Positions 9,089-18,891 of a DNA stretch of 64,000 bases are shown here, piece by piece. The notes below the pieces were generated by a model. The model did not search any database and was not told the origin of the DNA. It worked only from the letters and a program-made list of their open reading frames with translations. The position numbers were made by a program, and so were the translations under genes. Every line of letters begins with the position of its first letter. The stretch's first letter is position 1. Source of the DNA: Okeania sp. KiyG1 (GTDB lineage: Bacteria; Cyanobacteriota; Cyanobacteriia; Cyanobacteriales; Microcoleaceae); the NCBI RefSeq assembly GCF_014132355.1, contig NZ_BLZO01000087.1, positions 1 through 64,000 of the forward strand, read 5' to 3'.

Positions 9089-9207
9089 TGGACGGACTAA
9101 ATATCCTAACTTCAAGAAAAAGCGTATGGGGTGGTAGTCCTGAGTTTACGAAGTCGGCATTCAAGTGGAAAGATCATCAAGTCTATTTAGCCAAATGTGC
9201 AGATTAA
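9089..9207 (+). pseudogene. Internal fragment of tnpB
   Basis: The reading KYPNFKKKRMG, then SPEFTKSAFKWKDHQVYLAKCAD, is typical of the middle of TnpB proteins (the usual text is PNFKKKR...QIYLAK). It has neither start nor nuclease motifs and is fused directly to the truncated isrB end. It probably marks a deletion or recombination junction between two elements. Confidence 0.7.
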
Positions 9208-9345
9208 CAAGCTATCAGCTATCAGCTAAAATCGGCGGGTTTAAGTCCCCCACACTTATTTGAAAAATTAGTGGTGTGAGTTGATGGGGGATTCAAACCC
9301 CCATTATACACCTTGAGAAGCTGATAGCTGACCCCTGACCGCTGA
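9208..9345. repeat. Imperfect inverted repeat (AGCTATC family)
   Basis: The left arm CAAGCTATCAGCTATCAGCT pairs with the right arm AGAAGCTGATAGCTGACC. An inner pair is GGGTTTAAGTCCCCC with GGGGGATTCAAACCC. The AGCTATC words recur in the non-coding stretches at 40290-40360 and 50577-50790. Confidence 0.65.
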
Positions 9346-9363
9346 CTGCTATTTCAATAATTA

Positions 9364-9717
9364 GCCGTATTTGCAGCAGTAGAAGAATTTGTCGATCAAG
9401 CATTACGAGGAGAAGAAATAAAAAATGAATGGCCAGTATTTTTAGATGAAGTGCGATCGCAAGTTTGGCCGACTTTTGGATTCAGAAAAATTAGTCGCGA
9501 TGCTGAATATAATCCTGTGGATAATGACCAACCTTTACGTTACTTATTACGGTTTTTGTTGAAAATGCAGCATGAAGGGCGTACCCCTAAATTTTTACAA
9601 GCTGTTGTTACTTGGATTGGCTTAAATGTTCATATTAAAAATGCTCTGACTCAGTTTTCTAAGGGTTCTAAAAAGACCGGAGGTTTTGCTGTACTTCAGG
9701 GCAGATATTTCTTGTAA
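9364..9717 (+). pseudogene. C-terminal part of an unrecognised protein
   Basis: The frame is open from 9364 without a start codon before ATG 9451 (AVFAAVEEFVDQALRGEE, then WPVFLDEVRSQVWPTFGFRK, then LRYLLRFLLKMQHEGRTPKFLQ). The product reads as a mostly helical globular domain ending GGFAVLQGRYFL. I do not recognise the family. The absence of a start, together with transposon debris directly upstream, suggests a 5'-truncated gene. The GCGATCGC octamer at 9459 and base use like real genes support that it was coding. Confidence 0.45.
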
Positions 9718-9911
9718 TTTCTGACTATTGGTATTTATAAACAGTAAAATTTTTCACAGCAATTCTAAGAATGAATGAAGCAAGCATTCGTTTAATTTCA
9801 CGCTTTTTGGGAATTGTTATATTGACTATATTAATTTGTTTGCTGTAAAGTTGAAGCCTACTTAAACCTAGTTTAGAAAAAATCCCAGATAGAAATTGGC
9901 GATCGCCTGGT

Positions 9912-10117
9912 AATCTATAAATTGTGGAGCTTATGGATTTAATCATAGTTTGACCAATTTTGCCCTACACAATTATCCAGCAGAAGTAGCTTATAGTGAT
10001 GGAAAAATGGAACTTATTCGCGAACCGGGAAATATAGAAGATTTTTTCTTGAATCAAAAATTACCTTTTGCGACAAATCTAGAAAAAGAATTACTTACTT
10101 CTATTAAACATCTCTAA
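9912..10117 (+). pseudogene. Unrecognised C-terminal gene fragment
   Basis: The frame reads CGAYGFNHSLTNFALHNYPAE, KMELIREPGNIEDFF, then LEKELLTSIKHL and stop. There is no start codon. An in-frame stop just upstream and the decayed sequence around it suggest a gene remnant. No family is recognised. Confidence 0.35.
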
Positions 10118-10199
10118 CAATAAAAAATAAAATCAATGACTGTATAAAAATCATCAATTATTTCTCCCCTATTCCCTATTCCCTATTTTTTTTGAAGAT
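10096..10199 (+). repeat. MITE-3 copy 1 (~105 bp)
   Basis: It resembles 35688-35816 and 62188-62288: an AAACATCTCTAACAATAAAA left end, an interior ATCAATTATTTC followed by a CCC-heptamer array (TATTCCC), and an inverted GAAGATG right end. This copy is the most diverged. Confidence 0.5.
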
Positions 10200-10461
10200 G
10201 AAACAAGTTAAGTTTACGGCCATGGAAAATGGCGATCGACAAGATTACGATTTATTATGCGAAAGCTTTGAAGAATATACCTCAAACTTGCCAAAACGGA
10301 TTTTAGATGGCCTCATAGAATTGAAAACAGCTTATGAAGGTTATCAAATTTCTCGTTACGAGCATTCTTTACAAACAGCTACTAGAGCAGATCGCAATAA
10401 AGAAAATGAAGAAATGATTGTAGCAGCATTAGTTCATGATATAGGTGGAACTTTATATTAG
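10192..10461 (+). pseudogene. HD-domain phosphohydrolase fragment
   Basis: The frame reads MENGDRQDYDLLCESFEEY, ISRYEHSLQTATRADR, then EEMIVAALVHDIGG. The H...HD spacing with VHDIG matches the first half of HD-type metal-dependent phosphohydrolases such as PhnZ-like proteins. The text breaks just after HDIG, where relatives continue with the rest of the metal site, so about half of the domain is missing. The next gene (10445) is a dioxygenase-type fragment. HD and 2-oxoglutarate dioxygenase genes are often neighbours in phosphonate or carnitine-like pathways. That functional link is inference. Confidence 0.6.
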
Positions 10462-10936
10462 CGATCGCCCAGAACATCCCCTACCTTTATCAGTAGAATT
10501 AAACGAGGAAACTCTAACTATTGACTGGGATGAAACTCCTGCTCATCGCAGTATATTTTCTGTAGAGTGGTTGCTCAAAAATAGTTATGATCCTCAACCA
10601 GAATTAGAGTCTGACAGCTACATTTTCTGGGATAAAGCAAAACTAGAATTACGATCGCCCCAAACATACAACGGTCAGACTATTAATAGTGATTCTTGGA
10701 TGGAGCAATTATTTAGTCTGGGATTTGTTATCCTAGAAAACATCCCACCTGAAAAATTAGAATCTTTTCTTTCATCTGTTGCTCCAATTTATAACGTTGA
10801 TTACGGGAAAATCTTTGCTCTAGAAACTAAAGCCAAAACTAAAGAATCTATACCTCCCGGTGATGGTTGTCCCTTGCCTCCTAATAACGATCTGAGTTAC
10901 TGGGGAGGACATCGCCTCGCTCAGTTTCTTTATTAG
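10445..10936 (+). pseudogene. Gamma-butyrobetaine hydroxylase/TauD-like fragment
   Basis: The product opens with LYISDRPEHPLPLSVELNEE and TIDWDETPAHRSIFSVEWLL, the N-terminal domain pattern of gamma-butyrobetaine/trimethyllysine hydroxylases. It continues with the start of the dioxygenase domain (GFVILENIPPEKLESF). It then diverges (GCPLPPNNDLSYWGGHRLAQ) and stops before any Fe-binding HxD motif. At 163 residues it is less than half of the normal ~380. The overlap with the HD fragment (17 bp, different frame) indicates a deletion that fused two decayed genes. Confidence 0.6.
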
Positions 10937-11239
10937 ACTTGTCGCTTTATAACTTCAAAAATCCCCAAAAACCTTGTTCTATAAGGATTGTAGCTATTGG
11001 CAACTAAAAAGCCTTGGAATTATTGCTCTGTCTAGGTTGGAGCGATTTTTTCCCTTTATTTAGCGACAACTCTATTGTGTAGAAAATCACAACCGTACGA
11101 AAAAAACTGTAGAAAATTGTAACAGCTTTTATCTTGATATTGGATTAACAATACTGGCGCTCTCGGCGCAGCTCACTATTCCCATCCTTCGGAATGCTGC
11201 GCAAACGGCAGTAAATGCCTCTGGGAATTTCTTATCTTA
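10937..11239. other. Non-coding stretch with a small palindromic repeat
   Basis: No gene is seen. CCATCCTTCGGAATGCTGCG at 11181-11202 belongs to a small repeat also found at 50607-50632 and, inverted, at 50761-50785. Confidence 0.55.
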
Positions 11240-11978
11240 TATTTGAAGACTGCCATTAACGTCGGCATTAATGACTATACCAGTTCCACTCTTGAATAAA
11301 CCACGTTTGACTCGTTTACCCCCATAAGTTTCATGTTTAATTGGTTCCTCCAGGTCAAGGGCAGATGTTTTGCTTGTATAGCTTTCCTCTGTTTCAATCA
11401 CCTTGATTCGGTGCTAGCTGACATTTATAAGTAATTTGCTTGGGCTTTCTTATCATGTGGTATTTGGGTAAAATTTTGATTGTTTTTTTTGCCGATATTT
11501 GTACTTTGTTTCCAGTTATCATTTTTTCCTATGACTACAGTACCAATATTATTTGTGGTTAAATACAAGGGCCACTAAGAAACTGGTGTTATGTAGATAA
11601 TTCTCGACAAAACGATTTCTATGATAACTTAATACTTCAATATATCCGACTGGTTTTTCTGTTGCCTTTGAGGTTACTTTGGTACTTAGCTTTACGCTTG
11701 TTATATAGTTGATTGACGCTTTTTAGTGGCTTCCCGTTAATCAACAGTGGTTTGACACCAGGCTGGCTTTGTAGATAGAGCTACCTTACGGTCAATCCCT
11801 AAGTCTATTCCGGCTACAGATGTTGAATGTATTTGTGACTGATTCGTTTTTTCATACACTACTTCAATTATATAGCAGCTAGTAGCAGGTACTATTGGGA
11901 CTTACACAACTTAACTGGCCAAATTAGACTATAATGCTTGGTCTACAATAATTTTACGTCTCCCGCGATCGCTTTTCT

Positions 11979-13128
11979 ATGAAAGAAACGACCCCTACTG
12001 CAATGCCCCCTTGTTTTGAAAGGTGGTGTAAACAATTTGATAATTGTTGGAAAAACCCACCACAACAAACAGGATTCCGCCACTATTTGAGTGGATTACT
12101 AGGGGAAAGCGAAAGGAAAAACATATCTCACGCTCGCCAATAACTCTATTGGAGTAGTATATAATCGCCTACATCATTTCATTGCAGATTCTCATAATCG
12201 AGCCTAATAAAATAAACGAACGTCGTCTAGAAATAATTAATAAACGTTCTCAAACTAAATTCAAGAAAGGATTTAGTTTGATTTTAGATGATTCGGGACA
12301 CCGAAAAAGCGCACCGCCTGCGCTGAGGTTTCCTCAGCGTAAAGACGGAGCAAGAAGCGGTAATTTTACATCTGGAGTAGGACGACAATACATAGGAGAA
12401 ATTGGTAAAACAGACAATGGAATAGTAACTGTAACAACTCATCCGATACGATGGTAAAAAAAGTTTCCCTTTAGATATTGAATTATATCAACATTCCAGC
12501 TCTTTACCAGAAGGAAAAGATGACAAACTATTTCAGAAAAAGCCAGATATAGGAATAGAGCTAATAGACCGCAGTCTTAGCCGAGGCCATCGTCCAGGAA
12601 TAGTTTTAATGGATGGTGGTTATGGCAACAATACAACATTTCTGAAAAAACTCGGGAGTTAGGGAATTAAAATACTTAGGAAAAATCGCCAAAAATCGAA
12701 AAGTAATAGTTAAACAAAAATCTCAATCAGAAATAGAAATCAGAATAGATGAATGGGCAAAAAGCATCCCAACAGAGGAATTTGAGACAGTTATATTAAG
12801 TGTAGAAAAACCAAAAAAACTTTGGGTGACGATATTTAGAGCATCAACTTCACGCCTGAAAGAAGAAAGAACATTTGCTATCGTTATGAATGCTAGTTCT
12901 ATAGAAGAGGCGACAGAAATTGATTATTTTATTACCAATGTCGAGCCATCAAAAGTAACATCTGAGTGGATAGTAAATAGCTACTCAAACAGAAATTGGA
13001 TAGAAGTTTTTTACAGAGAAGCTAAAGAATGGTTAGGATTAAAAGAGTATCAAGTCAGAGATAAATGGAGTTTAGAACGTCATTTTATCCTGGTCCGATC
13101 GTGCTTACACTTTTATCATTTGTCATAA
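11979..13128 (+). pseudogene. IS701-family transposase, decayed
   Basis: The frame starts with MKETTPTAMPPCFERWCKQF and GFRHYLSGLLGESERKNISH, then shifts. It resumes with NERRLEIINKRSQTKFKKGF, LILDDSGHRKS (first DDE-type Asp region) and GVGRQYIGEIGKTDNG. After a further shift come DIELYQHSSSLPEGKDD, RPGIVLMDGGYGNNTTF (second Asp) and finally NWIEVFYREAKEWLGLKEYQ (Glu region of the DDE triad). At least three frameshifts or stops are present. A 48-bp in-frame insert at 12311-12358 is described separately. Confidence 0.85.
12311..12358. repeat. 48-bp insertion in the transposase gene
   Basis: In relatives as I remember them, GHRKS runs directly into GNF. Here 16 codons (APPALRFPQRKDGARS) are inserted in frame, ending in a 3-bp duplication AGC. 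The core CGCTGAGG-TTT-CCTCAGCG is a palindrome, as in very small dispersed repeats of cyanobacteria. Confidence 0.6.
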
Positions 13129-14015
13129 GTTAACTGGGGGACATGCATTGGCAATGGGGAAATAAACCTTTGAAGACATTTACTGATGCTGATAAAGCTT
13201 TTCGTACAGCGATGTATGCACCGTTTTTTAACTGGTTAACTAACAACATTGACGTCTTTGCCTTGCATAAAAAGAGCTTGGGCTATATTTGGGCTTAAAA
13301 GCGGATACGTGTAAATTTCGCCAAAAGTCTTATATAATCTCGCTTTTAGCAATTGAAGATTTACTTGATAAATCAGCTCTAAAATGTTGTATAAGTCCCG
13401 TAGCGATCGCGGGAGACGTAAAATTGTTGTAGACCAAGCATTATAGTCTAATTTTACCAGTTAAGTTGTGTAAGTCCCACTATCCTAACTTCGATTACAG
13501 TATCCACAACTACAGGTATTTTGATATCACTCATGGATAAGTGGCAAATACCATCTTTCAGAGGGGCTTTATAGACTGATTATGCATGAATATATGACTA
13601 CATTCCTACCTTGAGTTTTATTTTTATACTTTGGTATTTTTGGTTTACCTAAAAACTTCCCTGGATGTGCGCGACCATTCTTTATAGCTTGAAAATAACC
13701 ACGCCAAGTTGCAACTAGGCATTTTATTATTTGTTTTGATACTTTCGTTGGTAATGCTCTCTCCGACATCGCTATTTTTGGTGGCGTGGTATAGCTTGGT
13801 TAAATCTAGACTTTTTCCACACTTGAAAAAATGCTGACGACAATAATAACTAGCCAAGTTGTACAAGTTTTTCGACTTAAAGGCTAAATTATCGCACACC
13901 GTTCTTAGAAACCTACGATTATCTATATAAATCTATGATTTTCTCTAAACAATCTGTTCTATTCCTGCTTCAACCTGGCAACGTCGGCGTTATCCAGTCC
14001 ACAGGCTGTCACAGA

Positions 14016-14040
14016 CGTTCGCGCTAGCGTTGCGGAGCAA
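14016..14040. repeat. Small repeat SDR-B, first copy in tnpB
   Basis: CGTTCGCGCTAGCGTTGCGG followed by AGCAA. It is identical to 14081-14105, contains the palindrome CGCTAGCG and lies in the sequence coding for the tnpB C-terminus. Confidence 0.75.
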
Positions 14041-14080
14041 ACTGCCCGCCATAGCTAAATTTAACGCTCTTATCAAGTCT

Positions 14081-14105
14081 CGTTCGCGCTAGCGTTGCGG
14101 AGCAA
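14081..14105. repeat. Small repeat SDR-B, second copy in tnpB
   Basis: Identical to 14016-14040. It is inserted in the zinc-ribbon/RuvC-III region and adds CSATLARTR-type residues after CD, where relatives have DRD. Confidence 0.75.
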
Positions 14106-15362
14106 TCACAGCTAAAATTGCAGTGTTCACAATTGAAAACGCGCTCTGATAACAACAGAGACTCTTTAACAGATCCACACCTACTGCAAGTCTTAGAGCT
14201 AGGAAACCATCTATCAATAATGATTAGCTCAGAACCGTATAACTCACATTTGTACTCTAACTGTCTTCTGAACTCGTAAAAACCCATAGACCCAACTGCT
14301 GCCGCCAACTTATGATTTGCCATCATTCCTGATACATTGAGGTCTTCTATTACTATTTGGCTGTGGTTTTTAGCCAAATAAGTAGTTAGTTTGTGCAATG
14401 TATCTTTTCTAATATTAGCTCTGCATGCTATGTAGTTTAGCTATCTTAAGTTGAGCTTTTTTCCAGTTGGCGCGAGAACTTAGTTTTATGCCTGTTTAGG
14501 TATTGCAGTCGAGATAGTTTAGCTTCTAACTTTTTTTTCGGTTTAGCACCATCAAACACTTCCCCTGTTGACAATGTTGCTAAAGTTTTTACTCCTAAAT
14601 CTACACCAACTACATCTACTGATTTCTCAGTAATTTGGGGTATGGTTTCTACTCTGAAACTAATAAACCATCTATCAGATGCCCTGCTAATAGTTACAGA
14701 TTTAGGAGTTACATTATCTGGCAAGATTTCAAAGGTTTTAACCCAACCAATCCGAGGTAACTTTATACGATTAAAACCGACTGTAATTGAGCCATCCAAA
14801 GTAAAACTATCATCTCTACCTTTTTTCTTGAATTTAGGTTGTCCTGAGACTTTATTAAAGCAACGCTTCCAAGCTTCTGACAAATATCTCAAAGCATATT
14901 GAGGCGCTGTTTTAGAAACTTCATAGTACCAGCAGTTTTTCGGTTTTACCATTGCCACTAACAGTTTATGCAGGTCAATTGCGGTAGGAAACTTAAGTTT
15001 ACTGTCTGGATTATTGAAATTGTGGTTAAGAATGTTCCTAGTCAACCATAGTCCCCAATTATAAGCATGACGGGCTACACCAACGTGTTTAGCCAGTAAC
15101 GTTTTTTGACGATTATTAGGATGTAACTCAGTTTTGAATCCAAGTAGCATAAACAGATAATCTCAGATTTTTATAGATCATACCAGATTTTAGCCAACAG
15201 TTACAAGCCCCCCAATACTGATGTGTTCGGTTAATAATATGTCTGTCAACAAGTCGCATTCACCTGCTATAATTCATCTTAAGTCCTGTACCTGTTTAAT
15301 ATTACAACACTTTTCTTATAATAGCAACTACGCTTTTACAATTTTCATTCAACAGTTAATCA

Positions 15363-15908
15363 CCCCATCATTTTACGGCTGTCGATATTGCTGATGAAAT
15401 GCAAGTCAAAAACTGGAGTCAAATAATAACTTCAAAATACAATGCTCCAGACTTAATTATTAATAATGCTGGTATTGTCCATGAACTTGCCCCTCTTTGG
15501 GAAATAGAAGGACAAATCTTCGACCGCGTAATTGATATTAATATCAAAGGAGTGGCTAATATTCTTCTGAATTTTATACCACAAATGGTCGCTAAAAGTC
15601 AAGGAATAATTGTTAATTTTAGTGCAGGGTGGGGACGTTACACCACTGCCAACGCTGCACCTTACTGTGCGAGCAAATGGGCGATCGAAGGATTGACCAA
15701 AGCTTTAGCTCAAGAGTTACCTCCTGGTATGGCAGCAGTTTCTTTGTGGCCGGGAACCATCCATACTGATACTCTAGAAACAATTTATGGGGACGAAAAA
15801 GCTGCTAAGTATATTCAACCTCCAGATTGGGTGAAAATTGCCGTTCCTTTTCTGTTGCAAATAGGAGCGAGCGATAATGGTAAAGCTTTAACTATTCCGA
15901 CAGGTTAA
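15363..15908 (+). pseudogene. Short-chain dehydrogenase/reductase, 5' truncated
   Basis: The frame is open from about 15363 (HHFTAVDIADEMQVKNW). The catalytic parts of a classical short-chain dehydrogenase are present: NNAG (LIINNAGIV), the Ser region (IIVNFSAGWGRYT), the YxxxK motif (YCASKWAIEGLTKAL) and LWPGTIHTDTL. The N-terminal Rossmann glycine motif that binds the cofactor is absent, and no start lies upstream. About 70-80 residues are missing, so it is probably not functional. The first possible ATG is 15399. A downstream gene in the same direction (16057) is also decayed. Confidence 0.75.
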
Positions 15909-16056
15909 CGAAGTCAGAAGTTAGAAGTTAGAAGTTGTTTTTGTAACAGATTTTGAGCAACCCTACAGGCGTTGGTAATTGGTGAGATGATTTTCTACTA
16001 GGAGTGATACCCATCACTTATTATTTTGATAAATAGAGTTATTATTACTAAACAAA

Positions 16057-16809
16057 ATGTCAACTAACTTTCAAATTCACTTGCCCGATAATATTGAGAA
16101 TTTACCAATTAATGAAGAATATTTTTCATTACAGAAAATGGGCGATAGCGTCGGTTAAAACTCCATGATTATGCAGAAGTTTATCGGATCCCTGGACTCT
16201 ATAACTATTTGGCTTTAGAGAAACTCCACTATCGATCGCCTGAAGTTATGGCTACTCTACTAACTGAAAATTTACAAAATAGCGATGAATCTGTCAAAGA
16301 TTTGAAACTATTAGAGTTAGGATCGGGGAGCGGGTTATTTGGTAAAGCTATTACTAAATTAGGAGTAACATCTATTATTGGTATTGATATTGTTCCGGAA
16401 GCTGCTGAAGCTACTCTAAGAGATTCTCTAGGAGTGTATGAAAATTACTTTGTGGAAGACCTTACTCAATTATCGACATCAACTCACAATTTTTTCAGGG
16501 AGGAAAAATTTAATGGTTTTGTTTGTTGTTCTGCTTTGAGTGAAGGTCATATTCCTGTAAAAGCTTTTGCAACAGGGGTTAATTTCATTAAAAATCAAGG
16601 TTGGGTGTTATTCAATAATTGCGAAAAATAGCTATGAATGTGAGGATAATTGTCCGGAGTTTATTAATTTTTACCGTCAGGCAGTGGAAAAAAATTACTT
16701 GAAAATACATTGCACAAAATCCTATCTCCATCGTAGTTTTTTTAATGGTCAACCTCTAGAATATGTGGCAATTTTAGCCAAAAAGCAAACAGATATTCCC
16801 GTAATTTAA
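16057..16809 (+). pseudogene. Class I SAM-dependent methyltransferase, two frameshifts
   Basis: ATG 16057 starts MSTNFQIHLPDNIENLPIN. A frameshift at about 16150 follows, and the text resumes KLHDYAEVYRIPGLYNYL. Motif I is LLELGSGSGLFGKAIT with the acidic residue in IGIDIVPEAA. Later comes FVCCSALSEGHIP. A second frameshift near 16625 separates the end (SYECEDNCPEFINFYRQAVE, LEYVAILAKK). Restored, it would be about 250 residues. The substrate is unknown. Both breaks are single-base changes, so sequencing error is possible. Confidence 0.7.
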
Positions 16810-17149
16810 AACATAAAATCAATGGATGTAGAACTTTTAAAATCAATTTTCTATAATAGATTTGCCATTCCCGATAATTATCAGGTTGCGGAATTAACCC
16901 CCTAATATTATTTCTGTTTAATACTGACAGCAGTTTCCAATTTTATGCACTGCATAAAATTATTATTCTCAGGAACAGGGAGTAGCTCTTGAAGAATTTG
17001 ACTTTTAGTGACATACTTCGTTTTTCTAATTTCTCTATACTTAATTTATTTTGACGCAAGTTTATTATTGTTAACTAGAAGAAACAAGCCCTATTATAGC
17101 TATTTTAAAAATAATTTTATACCAAACAAATAAACTGGCTAGTAAATAA
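16810..17149. other. AT-rich non-coding stretch
   Basis: No gene, hairpin or repeat family was recognised here. Confidence 0.6.
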
Positions 17150-17393
17150 TTAGGGTTTGCTGAAAAAGTCTTATGAGTGAGGGTAGGAGTCAGTCCTCAG
17201 GAGTCAGTCCTCAGGATAAATGGGAATTATAGAGGAGGTAGGAGGAAGAATTTTCCCTTGATTTTTCTGCCATAGTTAGCCCAAAATACTAGCTTTTTGA
17301 GCTTTTTAGTGCAAAAAGCTAGAACTTTTTTCAATCAAAAAATGCTTGAGCCAATATCAGTCAATACTTTGAGAATTAATCAGCAAGCCCTAA
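17150..17393 (-). repeat. MITE-1 copy 2
   Basis: The ends are TTAGGGTTTGCTGAAAAAGT and AATCAGCAAGCCCTAA. The interior is inverted relative to copies 1, 3 and 4, with the heptamer array (AGGAGTCAGTCCTC) at the left. CTTTTTGAGC and the AGTATTGACT-type words are shared. Confidence 0.8.
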
Positions 17394-17700
17394 TTAATAA
17401 TTAATAACTAACAATTAATAATTTACCTAACACCTACCATCTACTACCTAACACATAGAAAGTTATTTATAGTAAATATTTATCAATTTTGTATTACAAA
17501 TAATTGGGTTAACTAAAATACCGTTAAGTCATATATCTATAGGAGATAATGAAATTGTTTCAAGCTAAAAAATAATAAGAAGCTATTTATATTAACTACT
17601 GAAAAGTAGAAAAATGCGTATTTCTAGCAAACATTAATTTATTTTGTCTTATTGAAAATTTTTGTGCCTAAAATTTTCAAATTTCAAACAGGAGATTTCT

Positions 17701-18660
17701 ATAGAAATATATATTGAAAGTAGAGGTTTTTCTCAGGATGATGATTACCGTTGGTTAAAAGTTACTGAAGAGAGTCAAACTAGAATAGATAAACAAGATT
17801 TACCTACTATTATTAAATAAGCTACTCAATTAATTGATAGTGAATCTGTTTCAGTAGTTTTGAGCCGAAAAAATCATAGTTTACTGTGTTTATTAACAGG
17901 TATCGAACCTACAGAACGAGTTGATTTTGCCGACCGTCAAATTCGGATTTCTATAGCTTGGGTAGCCTCATATTCTCCAGATAATGAAATAATTTTACCG
18001 AAAAATTGTGGTATAAAGCCTCCCCTTTTAAGGGGATAAAAAGCGGTCGAGGGATGGCGAGGTCTCCTCGCCATATCCAATCGACTAAGAGAAGAAAAAA
18101 TTTCATGATTAGTCAATCCTATCCGTTTTAAAGGAGAGGTAATTCTAAATTCGCGCATTCTAAATTCTAAATTATTGAAGAATGTTGGCTGCTGCGGCTT
18201 TAAATACAGAATAAAGACAACATTTGAGAGTAGAAATTAGTCAAGCTGTAAGTATCGGAGGTGAACTTTGGTTTCAAGTTAATTTTCAGTATATACAGCA
18301 ATTAGCTAATACTGAACAAGCTAAAAAATTACTCCAAGATAAGTTGCCAAATACAACTAAAAAAATTGCCGAAACTTCACCCCAACGTCAACAGGAATTA
18401 GCTCTGGAATTGAAAGAATATCCCTTGCCAACTCAACAGGATTTAATTATAGTTGTAACAGGAATAAAAAAAGAGCAAACTTTAAATTGATGCTGATATT
18501 TGGCGTGGTTTATCTAGTTTAGTCTTATCTTCAGATTGGCAGATTGTTCATCGTACCTTGCTAGACAAAAATCTTACCAATAAATTATCAAAATACTTCA
18601 ATAACTTGATGATTATTATTGGAGTTATTAGTGCTGTCTCTTTATTAGCGAAGACTTGAA
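17701..18660 (+). pseudogene. Unrecognised protein gene disrupted by a stop and a repeat
   Basis: The readable pieces, in order, are IYIESRGFSQDDDYRWLKVT, an in-frame TAA, ATQLIDSESVSVVLSRKNHS, RVDFADRQIRISIAWVASYS, then the R2 repeat insertion (17991-18144). They continue RVEISQAVSIGGELWFQVNF, QQLANTEQAKKLLQDKLPN and, after a frameshift at about 18488, DADIWRGLSSLVLSSDWQIV and a hydrophobic tail LMIIIGVISAVSLLA. The tail suggests a C-terminal membrane anchor. The family is unknown to me. With four lesions it is not functional. Confidence 0.55.
17991..18144 (-). repeat. R2 repeat copy (minus orientation)
   Basis: Read on the minus strand it runs AATTACCTCTCCTTTAAAA, AGGATTGA, the palindromic cassette (18043-18085), then TTAAAAGGGGAGGCTTTATA and TTTTTCGGTAAAATT. 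The ends AATTACC and GGTAA(A)ATT are inverted repeats. It interrupts the gene at 17701-18660. Confidence 0.75.
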
Positions 18661-18891
18661 AATTTTTATAATTTAACTATTGGCATCTCCTCCAAAAGAG
18701 GAGGTAGGGGGAAAGAATTGATGAATAAGACTGCAATAATTGATTTGATTTTTGATTATTGGAAAAGTCTATTAAAAATACTTCTATACACCCCATCTTC
18801 CCATCCCTCATCTCCCCATCTCACCATCTCCCCATCTCCCCCTCTACTTTTAAATAAATCCCAAATGGGATCTATAAATGAGAGTGTCAAA

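Larger units (their letters stand above)
11896..13479 (+). mobile_element. IS701-type insertion sequence (1584 bp)
   Basis: The terminal inverted repeats are about 75 bp. The left end starts TGGGACTTACACAACTTAAC and runs to the GCGATCGC near 11970; the right end is its near-perfect complement, ending GTTGTGTAAGTCCCA at 13479. The flanks carry a direct repeat CTAT (11892-11895 and 13480-13483), fitting the 4-bp duplications of the IS701 group. The transposase is broken. Confidence 0.85.
11240..13900 (-). pseudogene. tnpB (GWN-type) interrupted by an IS701 element
   Basis: The coding pieces flank the IS701 insertion. The N-terminal pieces are at about 13899-13500 (AFKSKNLYNLASYYCRQHFF; MSERALPTKVSKQIIKCLV; GKFLGKPKIPKYKNK) and run into PVVVDTVIEVRI. 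After removal of 11896-13479 and one CTAT copy the text continues VPATSCYIIEVVYEKT, VAGIDLGIDRKVAL (RuvC-I) and, near 11240-11390, ETEESYTSKTSALD and GKRVKRGLFKSG. It is the same subfamily as the gene at 23673-24896. Several stops and frameshifts lie in the middle. The right boundary touches the next tnpB (13959). Confidence 0.7.
13959..15150 (-). pseudogene. tnpB: tnpB with frameshift and two small insertions
   Basis: The N-terminal block (MLLGFKTELHPNNRQKTLLA to SRQLEKSST) contains VGVDLGVKTLATLSTG (RuvC-I). After a frameshift near 14440 the text continues QIVIEDLNVSGMMANHKLA (RuvC-II) and CSRCGSVK...CEHCNFSCD (zinc ribbon). Two identical 25-bp repeats (14016-14040 and 14081-14105) then disturb the third motif. 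The original end VTACGLDNADVARLKQE is still readable, with the stop at 13959. The product would have been about 390 residues. It is inactive as it stands. Confidence 0.85.

Noticed and set aside
9451-9717. CO2-hydration protein (ChpX/ChpY) fragment
   Set aside because: Considered from a vague resemblance of VWPTFGFRK; I could not match it to remembered motifs of those proteins, so it stays unassigned.
9725-9946. 73-codon minus-strand frame
   Set aside because: Basic, low-complexity text with no family pattern, no ribosome-binding site and transposon debris around it; kept out as unsupported.
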